Shown in pieces: positions 8,958 through 20,930 of a DNA stretch of 64,000 nucleotides; the first letter of the stretch is position 1; each line of letters begins with the position of its first letter. The stretch comes from Purpureocillium takamizusanense. Its lineage: Eukaryota > Ascomycota > Sordariomycetes > Hypocreales > Ophiocordycipitaceae. The stretch spans positions 2,914,001-2,978,000 of the forward strand of contig NC_063070.1 of assembly GCF_022605165.1 (NCBI RefSeq), read 5' to 3'. Made by a program: the position numbers and the translations under genes. The notes under the pieces are model-generated. The model worked only from the letters and a program-made list of their open reading frames with translations, was not told where the DNA came from and made no database searches.

Positions 8958-11900
8958 GTCCGGCAACGCAGTCGAGGAATGAGTGGCTAAAGATGTGAGG
9001 CGATTGTCCGTGTTTAGGAAGTATGCGGCGGGTGGTGGCTCTGGCGAGAAGCACGAGGACGACAGGGACAATCAATTATGCCCGAGGCGGCTGTGGACGC
9101 CGGGTCTCGTTAATCCGTGGCAGCAGCTTCCGGAATGAGTACCTGGAAACAGGCGAGGCGTGACTCGTGACCTCGTGACTCGAATAGAAAATGAGGCAAG
9201 GAAGGAGCCCCGGGGCAAAGGCAACGAGAGTGAAGGAGGAAAGAGCGCAAAGATATAGGAAAGAGAAGGCTACAGTCGCGGCTACCGCGCCATAGGTAGG
9301 GAGGGAGGGAGGGAAGCCACCTCAAGTCAGTGATGGATGTCTGCCACGCTGTCGAGCGAGGGTGGAAGGGATGGAAGGTCACCAATTCTGGCTCATCCAC
9401 GCGAGGGCCTACTGACGCATCGACCTTGTTCTTCTTGTCGGATCTCGGAGAGAAGAAGGCCAGAAAAAGACCGGTGAGTGGAAACCCCGATGAGGCCCTT
9501 TCTTCTGGGCCCAGCGGGACCACCCACTGTGGCAGCGGTGGCTTTCACTGTGCTGGGAATGTCCCAGGAGTAACTAAGGTGGAGGCCCATCTGGGGCCCA
9601 TCTGGCACGCGGCGGTGGCGTCCGGCTTGAGCGGTGACTGGTCCCCGTCCCTGCATTGCTGCACTCATTCATCATTATTCATTGACTTTTTGTTGCCGCA
9701 CATGGCAGACAAGGTGGCCTGGCTCGCCCAAGTTTTTGTCTGCGTCGGGTGCGAAATGTATTCATCGTGGCCGGTGACGGGCCCTTACTAACAGCCACGC
9801 CACTGCTCTACTACTAACTGTACTATTTAGTGTCAACGGCGCATTGGTCGTCTGGCCGTCATGGCCACCAACCCATCGTCGCCAGCCCGACTGGAACCGT
9901 TATCGAGGCACTGAGCTCGCCACGCGCCCACGTCTTCGTCCTCGTCCTCGTCGCTCTCGTCATCGTCACCATCGTGCCGCCGCCCCATCCTCTCTACCCA
10001 TCCGTCGTCGGCTCGAACCCCCCTCCCCACACGTTCGCAAGGCCGATCTTGCGTGAGCCAGAGCGTCGGTGCCACAAAAAAGATCCAGCACGCCACCTGT
10101 TGCTCGTCTGTTTGCTGCGTGCCATCTTCCTTGCAGAGGCGGCCGCGTCCCGCCAATTGAATAACATCGTCGGGCCAGCCAAACAAACAGCGTGCAGTTC
10201 CATGTCGACTCAGCAGCCTCATCGCAATGCATCAGGCTCCAACTGGCCGCATTGCCTTCTCTCTGTGCCACCGCCGAGGCTTCCGCGACGGCGCAATCGC
10301 CCAACCCGTACATGCGCGAGATCGCTTCTGGATGTGGATGGCCTGGTCCCCGGCCGCCGTGCCAATCCCGGCCCCGAGGTCCCAATATTCACGGCTCTCG
10401 GACCCTGAATGAGCGCGGGCGTGCGCCTGCGCGACGTGACAAGCCAGCTCGGCAGCGTTCCTGCCCAGCGAGCCTCCACACCACGCGACTCCCGACGTCC
10501 TACTGCACGCGACGTCCATGCGAAGGCAGCGATCCGTAAGTGAATGCAAGATCTCTGCCCAGCTTGTCAGTCGTGACGAGTCACAATACCTTGACACGTG
10601 GCTGGCGTGGCGAGCAACGACATGTCTGAACACTTCAATCCCGCAGACTAGACCTTCGTCGAGCCGCTTGTCTTGGCCAAGAAGCTTCGCGTGCAGGACA
10701 TGTCATGTACTCACGCTGGCGTTGTGCGCCGTCTGTCACGTTTGGCTGTTGCGACAGCTACCGACTACGCCAAGTCTGGAGCTTGGGCAGTACCTGGGCG
10801 TGTTGCTTGAAACTTGGTAGAGGTTGCCTGGCTCGCTCAACCTCAGACTCGACATCCGACCACAGCAAGAGGTGTCGTGTCTTTCTCTGCATCACTGCAT
10901 CACATGCCCTTCTCCATAGGCGAAAAGTCCGGCGGTGAATGTCTTCCCGTTAGGTCATCTCGTCCATGATCCCTGTGCGCTTGAAGACCTCGGTTCACCC
11001 TGGTCATTCCTTGGCGACCGGACATGGACGAAGAGAACCCTCCTTGTCATTGCCATTTCAACCGGAGTTCTGAATCCGAGCGAAGACCTGCCAGTCCTTC
11101 TGCATGGAAACCAAGTGACAGGATGTCCGTCTTGGGCTAAAAAGGATCAGCGGGCTGCAGAAGAGCATGGCTCTTCTCCTTATCACACGCTCCCAAGTCA
11201 GGGTTTCACGACGGAAAGGCTCACAGGGCTGCGGTCATAATACGGTCATGCAAACTCCTTCACCGATCCGGAGACGGATATGTCGTATTACTCTGGCGTC
11301 AAACTGCTCCTCGACGCAGGTCACGCAGCCGCTTCTTTCAATCATTTGGGCATGAAACGAGAAAGGGGCGCCGATCCATCTGTCAACACCAACCACATAG
11401 ACATGGAGACGAGACAACGTCCTCAGCTCTACGCCTCCGCCGCTCTCTACACATTCTGATACGTTGGCCAACATTTGCACACTGGTTGAGCTACGGGAGC
11501 ACATCATGCAGCCCGTGTGCTTTGAGTTTGGCTTTCGCCCGCAGGTCATCCGAGGCGGTCGATAGACCGCTTAGTGACTTGGTCGCCAGGCCTGGTCTTG
11601 TCGACCCAACTCCGTCAATGTGTCAGACGATCATGATTTCGACGTCGGCGGTGATATGGCCGGCGAGTTGGGGCCCCTCTCCGTCATGCAGGCATTCGTG
11701 CGTCCACCCACGGCTCACTCGATTCTCTCGGGCCTCGGGGGGGGGGGCTCTCTCGCTGGTGCTCCCGCGGCGGATCCGAGACTTGTACGACGCCGTGTGT
11801 CGGCTGCTCCGCGAAAAGACATCTTCTGCTCCAGCCCCCATGGTCAAGAATCGACGAGCCACCTTTTCTAGTCCAGGTGACCCTTCGCGACGGCCCATAT

Positions 11901-13395
11901 GCGGGTCGACTCGAACACCGTTTTGACTCCGGCGTCTTCTCATGCCCACCCACCCAGCCGACTGCAGAGAGCATGTACCGGCAAGGACGAGCGAGCGGCG
12001 GCGCCCTCGACAAGCTCCGTCCGTCCATGCGTTTGAACACACGGGGCATCCAGAACGCCCGCCCTCGCCCTCAACTGCTTGAGACGTACGTACATACTTC
12101 TACCTGCCTCCTCCGAACATCACGCTACGCAACTGGTGGCCACCCCTTCCTACTTAACCAGGGCCACCCACCCAGTACCTGCCTGCCTCGAGTCTGGCCG
12201 CTTCTTCCGCGTTCGCAGTCGTCGGCGACAGGCCGGTCCGTCCGCGCCGTCGCTCGGAGAGACTTGGTACGGCGTGACCTTGCGACGCTTCTCGACGCAA
12301 GGAGGGTCCTCGGGCGCGTCGGTGACGGCGGACACGTCAGGAACCGCGCGTCTCCGTGGAGCATCTCCGAGGAGGGCTTCCCCCCTCCCCAAAGGAGCCG
12401 TATCAACGGCAGGGGCACACACAAAACGACGTGGGTGGGCGGACTGGCCGCGCGTGAAGGCGTCAACTTTTCTAGACGGAAGTTGCGGCCGTACGACGAT
12501 ATCATGCTGCTCCTCTCACGTTGCCTGCTCAAGGGCCTGGATTAGTCGATGCCGCATGGTTGTACGAGGACCCTCGACGTAAGCCACCGTCGCACCAAAG
12601 TGCTGTTCCCCGTGCAACACCGTGAAAGTACAAGATTTAGCTGTACGGCCGCTTGTCTTAAACTTCATCATTGTAACATGTAAGCTACACATAACGTGCT
12701 AAACCAGTACATGTACAGAGTTACCGCTCACACACGGCGCTCCCCATAAGTCTGTTCCGTTGCCCCCCCGCCACCAACGTCTCATCCCCCTCACTGACAC
12801 CCTCCACCACGCAAAACTCCGCATCACAACGATGCCATGACCGCTGCCACCTGACTCATTATCCCCCACCACTCTCGTCTTTAGAGCGGCAATCAAACAA
12901 GGCATGAAAGGAAGGAGAAGAAGAAGAATATAGAAGATGGGACCAAGAATGGAACGATAAACGCCTCTGCTATGACGTGCCGTTCAGGAAAAAAAGAAGA
13001 AAATGCCAAACCATGCCGCTGCGCCGGGTTTCGCATGCAGTTCGTGTGACCTTGACAGAAGGGAAACCGTAATGAACGTGAGGGCGAAGAAGAAACCGAG
13101 GAGAGCAGGGCAATGTTGCTCCCATCGGAGGCGCGCCAGTGTGCAGCTCGCGGCGGGTCGTGCCAGCAAAAAAGGGTGGTATCAATTCGGTGCAAGGTGC
13201 CTTGGATGCTGCAGAATCTGACTGCAAATGCAGGAAGGAGAAAAGCCGAGTCGCGTGGGAGGGGGGTGCGAGCCTCTGTCTGGAGGCGTACAAGTGTGGT
13301 CAACGTGGCCATCGATGTCATGTCAGGGTCGTAGCTGAGGATTGGCGCTTGACTGGGACGGTTTTGTGCTGTCGGATGCAGGAGCTGTTCGGGCA
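8958..13395. other. Long intergenic region with no supported gene
   Basis: About 4.4 kb between the start of the ammonia-lyase gene and the stop of the Dbf4-like gene. Many short open frames overlap on both strands and none shows a family signature or a convincing splice pattern. Coding-like fragments in different frames occur at about 11,620-11,935 and may be gene remains (see findings). The right end, near 12,900-13,395, should contain the 3' UTR of the Dbf4-like gene. No tRNA, repeat array or transposon ends were seen. Confidence 0.45.
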
Positions 13396-15501
13396 TTACC
13401 AAGTCTCGTCATCAGAGTCCGCGCCGGGGTACTTTGGCATTCGCTTGAGCTGAGACAGTAGCTGGTCGAGCTCGCTCCAGTTGTCGTTGTTCTCAGCGAA
13501 TTTGCGATGCTTGCGCGACAGGATATGCTACTCTCTCGTCAACGAAGAGTCCCTTAGATTCGTGTCAACAACGGATGGCTTACCTCGTCAAAGTCTCTGA
13601 ACTTGTCCTGGCAATTCTCGCAGTAGCCCGGCTTCAAGTCCTTCTTGCTCTTCAGCGTCTGTGACTGTGCACGCTTGTCCCTGCCATCTGTGCGCTGGGA
13701 ATCCTCATCCGGGGTCTGCACCGTTCTGGACGTCTGGCGGCCCATGTTGGTCGATCGGCTAGATGCAACTTCCATTGAAACCTCTGCCAGACGGCGGGAG
13801 CTGGGGTCCTGAGACGCAGGGGCCGCCTTCTGCAGCACTTTGCGCTGAAGGCCGTGAACCTCTTTGCTCGTGCCCGCTTTAACGCCGTTGATGCCAGACG
13901 TCGACGAGATCATCTGCGACCGGATGGCGGATGTAATGTTTGACGGCTGCATGCCAGAGGCCACAGGCTCCCCGGCAAAGAGTCGGCCGCCTTCCGCGCG
14001 GCTAATGAACGCGTTCTGCGGTCGGGAATCCGTCAGCTTCGGGGCAACGACCTTGGTGGGATTGTGCATTTCCGTCGGCGTGACAGCTCGGAGACCCCTG
14101 TTATGCCCGTCCTCCATTTCCATCAGCGTCCGCTTCCCGGTCACCGGCTTAACTACTGGCATCTCTGGTGGCTTCAGGATGGGGATCTGTGCCGCCTCTT
14201 CCCTCTTGGCCGCAGCCACCGCAGCGGCAGCGGCCGCCCGTGCCTTCTCGCGCTCTCGACTTCTTCGCTGTTCCTTGTCAGGGACGTCGATTTCCTCAAC
14301 AAAGGGGCAGCGTCCGTTGCCGACGCTTCGGAACTGTGGCCACTCGCCATCCTGCTTGCTGGCAACCTTTGGATACTCGCGCACCATAATAGGCTTCTGC
14401 TTCTCGTCCATGTCCCAGACGTGAATAAAGGGCCCCTTGAAGTAGACCAGCTCTCTGTTGACGGCGGTTGGGTCTCGGTCCGAGGGGCCATTAATACGCT
14501 CGTTGTGCAAGAGCTGGAGCAGGTTCGGCTCGTGAGAGCTTTTGGACACGCCGTAGTGGTTTCGCACGGTTGAGTTGCGTGAAGCATTACCGCCCTGGTG
14601 CTCCGCCTCCAACAGCACCGACAGCATGTTTTGGAACTTCTCCAAGGGCCAGATCTTCTTGCCCATGTCCCGAGCCTTGTGCAAGATGTCGTTGTTACGA
14701 GCCCTGTTCCGCTTGGCAGGGTCGTCCAGCTGCTGCGACGACACAGACGCCTGGCGGAAATCAAGAAAGAGTTTCCGTCGTGCGGCGGTATTCCTATCGA
14801 GCAACGACGGGTTTATAGTCTGCGGCTGCTGTTCCTCGGGCTCATCTTGCTGCTGGCGCTGCTGAGACTGCTGGTGGTCCGACGCAGACGGCTCGGCGGC
14901 ACCTTGGCCAGATGACTGGGGTCGCTCGGACGGGATCTGCCTCGTTGTAATTACATGCGTCACGTCGATCGAAAAGAAGGGTTCGTGACGCTGAGCAAGT
15001 GTCAGTTGACGGCCTATTGACCCGGGCGGGAGACGGGGCACATACGGCACCAAAGTACGTCACTCGCTTGACCAACTTTGCGCGGACATCATCAGGGATG
15101 CTTTCGAAGTAGAACACCATCTTGGGGAACTTGGCCTTGTAGTGGCTCCGCCAGACCTGCGTGTCTGCCTCCTGGCCGGTTCTCGTGGATTGAGCTGCGG
15201 GAGCGGCCCTCGAGACGCGGTCCCTAGACATCGTCTGACGAGCGGTCCCGCCACGCTGCACAAGAACATGTGTACGGGTCGCGGCGGCTGTTGCCGCCAC
15301 CTTGGACGGAGAGCGGACGGGACGAGAGCCATTCTCAAGAGCCTGCTTCTTCACCGGAGGCGGCTGACCGTAAGCCTCCTCACGCTGGACGGTGGCGTAG
15401 GACCTCTTCTGTTTGGGATGCCCATTCAGGGCCGAGGGGGCTCGGAGAGGCGAGTTGGCGACATTGGGGTTGCTTGTGAGAGGAGCTCGCCGGGAAGACA
15501 T
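13396..15501 (-). CDS. Dbf4/Dfp1-like regulatory subunit of the Cdc7 replication kinase
   Basis: The activating and targeting subunit of Cdc7/Hsk1, which phosphorylates the MCM helicase to fire origins. Three exons, 15046-15501, 13584-14990 and 13396-13527, with introns of 55 and 56 nt give 664 residues; an in-frame ATG at 15546 would add 15. An N-terminal motif-N/BRCT-like segment spans the first junction (VKRVTYFGA then RHEPFFSIDVTHVITTR). Motif M is visible as KPIMVREYPKV. The C-terminal Dbf4 zinc finger is C609, C612, H622 and H628 in GYCENCQDKFRDFDE and HILSRKHRKFA, split by the last intron. The protein ends PGADSDDETW. The central part is disordered, with an Ala/Arg-rich coiled stretch. 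Family assignment rests mainly on the zinc finger plus motifs N and M. Confidence 0.92.
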
Positions 15502-15546
15502 GGCCACTAGAGGAGCTGGCGAAGGAGAGATGGAGATGGTGGCCAT

Positions 15547-16703
15547 GAAGTAGGTCGTACCTCGGCACCATGCTCTGGGGCCGAAGGTCGACGGGGGGAA
15601 GAAAGGGTCCTCCAAAGGCGGTCCTTTTCTTCTTCCCGCTGCTTCACACAAGTCCAGGCGTGGACGTGGTCGCGTGGCTGTTGCAAGGTGGTTGTGGTTG
15701 TGGGGAGGGGGGATGGTTGGATGGAGGCTGGGGACGCAGACCGTGACAGCCCACCAGCACGCGACGCGGAGAACTCGACACGTCGTGCAGGGACGCGAGC
15801 AGCTATCGATGATTTGGCGGACGGATGACACGAACGGGAAAAGATGGGTTCCCGTGGAGGCCCGCGTCGTCGTCGTTGTTGTCGTCTCCGCACTGCACCG
15901 CACGGCAAGCCAGGATATCCCACCAAGAGAGGACGAACGGGTTGGCGGATGGAGGAGCGTGTGAAGAAAAGAGGCGTTGTCCGTTTTGGAGGAGCTTGCC
16001 GCTGTTGACGGGGCCCATCCAATTCGCGCCAGGCATAACAGCGCTATGCCTGGTTGGGCGCGACTGTCAAAAACACGCACGGGCCAGGCCGCCTCACCAG
16101 CAACCGGCTAACTGGCGGGGAGACGGCTTCAGTGCGGGCCGGGGGGTGTTGCCCCCCGCTCTTTGGGCCATTTGGCACCAAAACACAGGGCGGCCCAGGG
16201 CAACCGCACCAGCGCTGCGAGGGAGCTGGAGCCACCCACCCACTTACAGTACAGCACACAACGCAGCCCAGGCGCGCCTCAGCCTCACCAGTCAGCTGTG
16301 AACGTGTTAGTAATACCAATGAAAACACCTGGCCGCCCGCCCTGCATAACTCCGCCCAGCCTGCGGTGCGCGCCTGCATAACAGACGCCCGCTGCACAGC
16401 ATTGCGCCCCACCGAACCAATACCTGCCCCTTCGAGAAATGCAGCAGAACCCAGGGCTGAGAGCATCGTCACCCCCAAGACCTGCAGCTACCGACGACCT
16501 CACACGATCAGATCACGACAGAGACCCTCCGGCCGTACGGCGCCTTGTTGCGTCGACTTTTCGCTTGCCTGGCTCCCCTTTATTCGGCGTCCAAGAGGGG
16601 TGAGAGCCTGTCGGCATTGTCCTGGCCTGGACTGCGCCCTCGTCACCCGCCCTTAAACATGCGCATACCACCACCTCCAAGAAATTAAGACGCCGTCCCT
16701 GAA
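15547..16703. other. Divergent intergenic region between the Dbf4-like gene and icp55
   Basis: About 1.1 kb between divergent start codons, expected to hold both promoters. Long open frames reach into it on both strands but have no family features and biased composition. A TACAGTAC motif lies near 16,247. Confidence 0.5.
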
Positions 16704-18288
16704 ATGAGTCTCTCACGCCCACCATTCCGGAGCGGCTCACAGTTCCCACTACGTCTCTTGACCTCTTCCCGAGCCACATCCTCAGCATCAACACGCCTCC
16801 ACACCAGCTCGCGGAGCACCGCGAAATCGAGACCTAGCCATGCGACTGCTCCCGCATCGCGAAGGGCCTTTGCCTCCGTTTCCGCGGCTGACCTCAAGTT
16901 CGGCCAGCCCGTCTACGAGACGCATCCTCACATCCTGAAGCCAGGCGAGAGTAAGCCCACCTTCATCGGGCGTGGCTTTCACGATAGAGCCCGCCCTTGG
17001 CTGACGAGTCTGTCCAGTAACGCCAGGAATCACGGCCCAGGAATATGCCGACCGACGAGCCGCCCTGGCCGATGCCATGACCGACGGCAGCGTCGCCGTT
17101 CTCCACGCCGCGCCGCTGCAATACAAATCGGGCGCCGTCTTCCACCCCTACCGACAAGAGTCCAACTTTCTCTGGCTCACGGGCTGGAACGAGCCCGATG
17201 CCGTTGCTATCATTGAGAAGACGGGCCCCAATCGGGGTGACTACATCTTTCGAATGTTTGTCAAGCGCAAGGACCCCCGCGAGGAACAGTGGTCAGGATA
17301 CCGCAACGGTATCGAGGCTGCCGAGGACATCTTCAACGCCGACGAGGCCGGGTCAGTGGACAGTGTAGAGACAGTGCTGCCGCAGATTCTCGGCGCGGCG
17401 AGATTGGTCTACGCGGATACGCAGGGCTCGCAAAGTGCACACACGGGCTCGCTCTGGAAGTTCCTGGCCGGCAGAGATGCTGGACCCTCCAAGACGCCGC
17501 TCTACCCCGTCATGAACAAGCTTCGGGTCGTGAAGAGCCCCGCCGAGGTGGCCAACATGCGCAAGGCTGGTCAGATATCGGGTCGGGCCATCACCGAAGC
17601 CATGCGGCAGCCTTGGGCTCAGGAGAAGCATCTCCACGCCTTCCTGGACTACCAGCTCAGCATCAACGGATGTGACGGCCCGGCGTACATTCCCGTTGTA
17701 GCGGGCGGCGAGCGTGCGAATTGCATCCACTACACGGTCAACAACGCGACGCTTCGCGAGGATGAGTTCATCCTCGTCGACGCCGGGGGCGAGTACGGTA
17801 CGTATATTACCGACATCTCTCGCACGTGGCCGGCCTCGGGCAAGTTCTCGGCGGCCCAGCGCGACCTCTACGAGGCGGTGCTCCGGGTGCAGCGCTCGAG
17901 CGTCTCGCTTTGCCGCGAATCGGCGCACATGTCGCTCGAGGACATTCACGGCGTAACGGCGCGCGGGCTCGTCGACCAGCTGCGGGCCATTGGCTTCGAC
18001 GTGTCCATGTCGTCCATCGATCAGCTGTTCCCGCACCACGTAGGGCACTACATCGGGCTCGACGTGCACGATTGCCCCGGGTTCAGTCGACGAGAGGTGC
18101 TGCGCCGCGGCCACTGCGTCACCATCGAGCCGGGCGTCTACGTTCCCGATGATGAGCGCTGGCCGGCGCAGTTTCGTGGAATGGGCGTGCGCATCGAAGA
18201 CAGCATTTGCGTCGACGATGACTCGCCGTACATTCTCACCACCGAGGCCGTTAAGGAAGTGGATGATATTGAAGCACTACGGTCATAG
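16704..18288 (+). CDS. icp55: Mitochondrial intermediate-cleaving aminopeptidase Icp55 (Xaa-Pro aminopeptidase 3 type)
   Basis: A peptidase of the aminopeptidase-P class (M24B) that trims one residue from imported mitochondrial proteins after MPP cleavage, stabilising them. Exons 16704-16950 and 17018-18288 are joined across a 67-nt intron with a CTGAC branch point; the product is 505 residues. Residues 1-60 are Ser/Arg/Ala-rich, typical of a mitochondrial presequence. The AMP_N domain begins with PGITAQEYADRR. The five metal ligands of the pita-bread fold are visible: D337 and D348 (VDAGGEYGTYITD), H426 (HHVGHYIGLDVHD), E453 (TIEPGVYVPDD) and E476 (GVRIEDSI). Size and domain order match Icp55/APP3 rather than cytosolic APP. 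Confidence 0.92.
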
Positions 18289-19610
18289 TATCACCACGAT
18301 GTAATCTATGCCGCCATGTATCATACCTATTCTGTACACATCGAAGGACTCAACACGTAAATACCAGCATGCGACCCATCCGCGGACAAGGTATCGCGTA
18401 CCTTTCCACTGGACACTATATATCTACTCGTCTGTCGGCACGTAGCCAGAGCATCCCTGCTGAGACATGTCAGTGCGCGGGAGGGGACAGCGGAAGCAGA
18501 TTGCCGAACCAGCAGATAGATACGTAGGGAATAGGCGCGAAAAAAGCCGGAGCAACAACAACACACGCCACATACCGCACACAGCACACACTGGGCAGTC
18601 GGTCAGTCCAGCGCCGCCCATGAAAGGTGGCCCATCGTCGGTCGTGTCCCTTGGACTCCGTACAGTACTGTATTACACGATACTGTACTCGTACGTACTA
18701 CAAAAGCCGCACCCATTCACACGAGATGATTCGAGGCTGGCTCCACGGCCCGCCCGCCCCTGGCAAAACTGCGCATCTTCGTAGCGATTCGTAGTAGTAG
18801 TAGTAGTGATACGTGGTACATAACGTCGAGTAGATAGGTCACCGCACGGCGCGCTGCGCGTTCCCGCCTCGCAGAGGACGTCGCAGAGTTGCGGGTCTTT
18901 TTTTTGATTTTTTGCTGCCCGTGGCTGTTACCAACAAACACACTCAAGTACAACTGCACTACTAGTACTGACTGTAGGTACAGTATGGTGCTGCTGCTGG
19001 TGGTGGTGAGACGAGACGGCGTCTGCAATGTATGTCACCCGGACCACCCACCACGCTCTCGCAAAAACCCCGCGATCCCCCGCGACGGGGGCCTGGTCGC
19101 TGGGCGGCCCGCGCTTCCCACGATAAATGGACGGGCTTTCCCCCCATGACCCCTTTGCGGGGGGGCAGGCTTGCCCTGTGCACTGCGTACTAGACTGTAC
19201 AGTATCTAACTTGGTTACTATCTATGAGAGCAGAACAAAGTACAGTACCGTACGCATGGGGGGACAACTGAAACTCAATGCCTTGAGTTGAGGCCTACCC
19301 GCATGTTATCTATCAAGATGGATCCGAGTCATGGGGCCCGGCACGTTATTATAAGAATAACCGCGGATCCGGCCTCGTGCGCGCCCAAGACTCAGTCAGT
19401 TACTTTGTCGGTGGCTTGCGTGCTCGTCTCTCGTAGCCCGCTGCCGTTCATTGTCCTCTTTCTCTCCGTCTCTCGCGATTTTGTTTGAGAAACAACCCAA
19501 TCCCCCCCCCCCCTCCCTTCCCAACACCACCCATCGTCAGGGACTGGTATCCTTGCCGTATACGTTCTGCCTCTGCTGCAAAACGACAACGAAAAGCATA
19601 TTATAGCACG
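18289..19610. other. Intergenic region with several short repeats
   Basis: About 1.3 kb between two plus-strand genes. It contains an imperfect inverted repeat of TACAGTA and TACTGTA at 18661-18687, further copies at 18979, 19198 and 19241, and a (GTA)n run at about 18789-18806. The right end is the promoter of the small secreted protein gene. No coding sequence is supported. Confidence 0.5.
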
Positions 19611-20497
19611 ATGAAGTCCAGTCTCGCAGTGTTGCTGAGCCTCTGCGCCGGCGCGGCGTGGGGTTACGAGACCTTTCTCGGTGTAAGTCCACGACCACAC
19701 TGCACAACCAGCCTGCCTACCCTATCCTAATTCCCACCACGCCGCAAACGCAAGCAACGTACAAAGGAACGAGCCGAAGCACGGAATATAAAACAAACCC
19801 AACCCAAAAGAATCATGCTCAATTCCCCTCCCCTTGTCTCCTTTGCCCAGCGCTGTACTCTTTTCATCTACATAAACAGTATATACTGTACATACGAAGT
19901 AAAATGTCCGATCAGACCTCCGCTAACGCTTCGGTTGCCCCCCGTGGCAACGCTCCCTCCGCCTTCACCAGAAATGCAAGAAAGGGGCCTGCTACTTCCG
20001 CATCTCCGACAAAACGGAAGTCATCGATCCCAAGACCGGTGTCGTCAGGATAAGCGAAGAGTGGGAGACCCTGCCCTGTACTAAGCCCTGGAGGGTAAGT
20101 CCCCTCAATACGTGGTGATGAGAGAAGAGAACAAAAGAAAAAGGCCCCCGAGCGGAAGCAAACAAGGCAAAAAGGAGAGGCAAGGCCGAGCGAGCTATGG
20201 AGGGATATCAGTCGAAAACGAGGCGGAGACGACAGACGACGACGACGAAGAAGAAGAAGAAGAAGAAGAAGAAGAAGAAGAAGAGCCTGAATGACGTTGT
20301 AGAATGGACGCTAACATCATCTCTTTCTTTTTTTGTTTTGCGGACAGTGCGGCGATGATGACACTCCCTGCATCTACGACAGGCCAAGCAAGCTCGTTCG
20401 TTGCTATGGCGTACCGGAAAAACCGTCTTCGTCCACGAAACCGCCACCGTCACCGACCTCAACACCGAAACCGTCGTCGACACCGTCGTGTGAATGA
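19611..20497 (+). CDS. Small secreted cysteine-containing protein
   Basis: A 114-residue predicted secreted protein of unknown function. Three exons: 19611-19682, 19972-20094 and 20348-20497, with introns of 289 and 253 nt, both longer than others in this window. The donors are GTAAGT in both cases and all junctions are in phase 0. Exon 1 encodes an 18-residue signal peptide, MKSSLAVLLSLCAGAAWG. The mature part has cysteines in KCKKGACYF, LPCTKPW, CGDDDTPCIYD and VRCYG, then a Pro/Ser/Thr-rich tail ending PSCE. The frame was chosen because it gives the signal peptide and the cysteine pattern; another frame over exon 2 starts at an internal ATG (19904) and has no cysteines. It could be an effector-like or wall-associated protein, but no family was recognised. 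Confidence 0.65.
20247..20285 (+). repeat. (GAA)n microsatellite in an intron
   Basis: A run of about 13 GAA units, preceded by several GAC units, lies in the second intron of the small secreted protein gene, about 60 nt before its acceptor. Confidence 0.9.
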
Positions 20498-20930
20498 CAT
20501 CGGCAGGGGATCATTGTCGCACTTGGCTGTCACAGCACTTGTATATACATGTACAGAGTACGAGACACGAGTACTAGCAGGCTCAGCGCGGGTGTCCCTC
20601 GTCGCCCGGCCCCCTGCAAACAATGCACTATTTATTTGTTGTCCGGAGATGCGAGATTCCTGACTTCGTTCCCTTGTAACACGGCTCTTAGCCGGCCCCC
20701 CTTTGTCTTCACGCCCATGCGCCTGCGTTCCCGAAAATGCTTGTCGCGATATACATGATACATAACTCACTCTGTCATCAATGAAGCTGCAATACCGTGG
20801 CAACGCCGGGGCTTCATGGCGTTGCTCAAGCCCGCAGCGCCGTCCGCAGGGTATACATAAACACGTAGGGGTGCACTACTCCGCACCCAGCTATGTCATC
20901 TCGAAGAGAGTCAAGTCGCACGGGCATTGT
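20498..20930. other. Convergent intergenic region
   Basis: Lies between the stop codons of the secreted-protein gene and the bHLH gene and should contain both 3' UTRs. No other feature was seen. Confidence 0.5.

Noticed and set aside
10001..10060. GGTTCGA-like sequence suggesting a tRNA T-arm
   Set aside because: The flanking bases do not form a T stem or an acceptor stem; the same test failed near 24,505 and 23,585.
14842..16080. 412-codon minus-strand frame extending upstream of the Dbf4-like start
   Set aside because: Only the part from 15046 to 15501 (or 15546) is used as exon 1; the upstream extension is Thr/Pro/Arg-rich and looks like leader.
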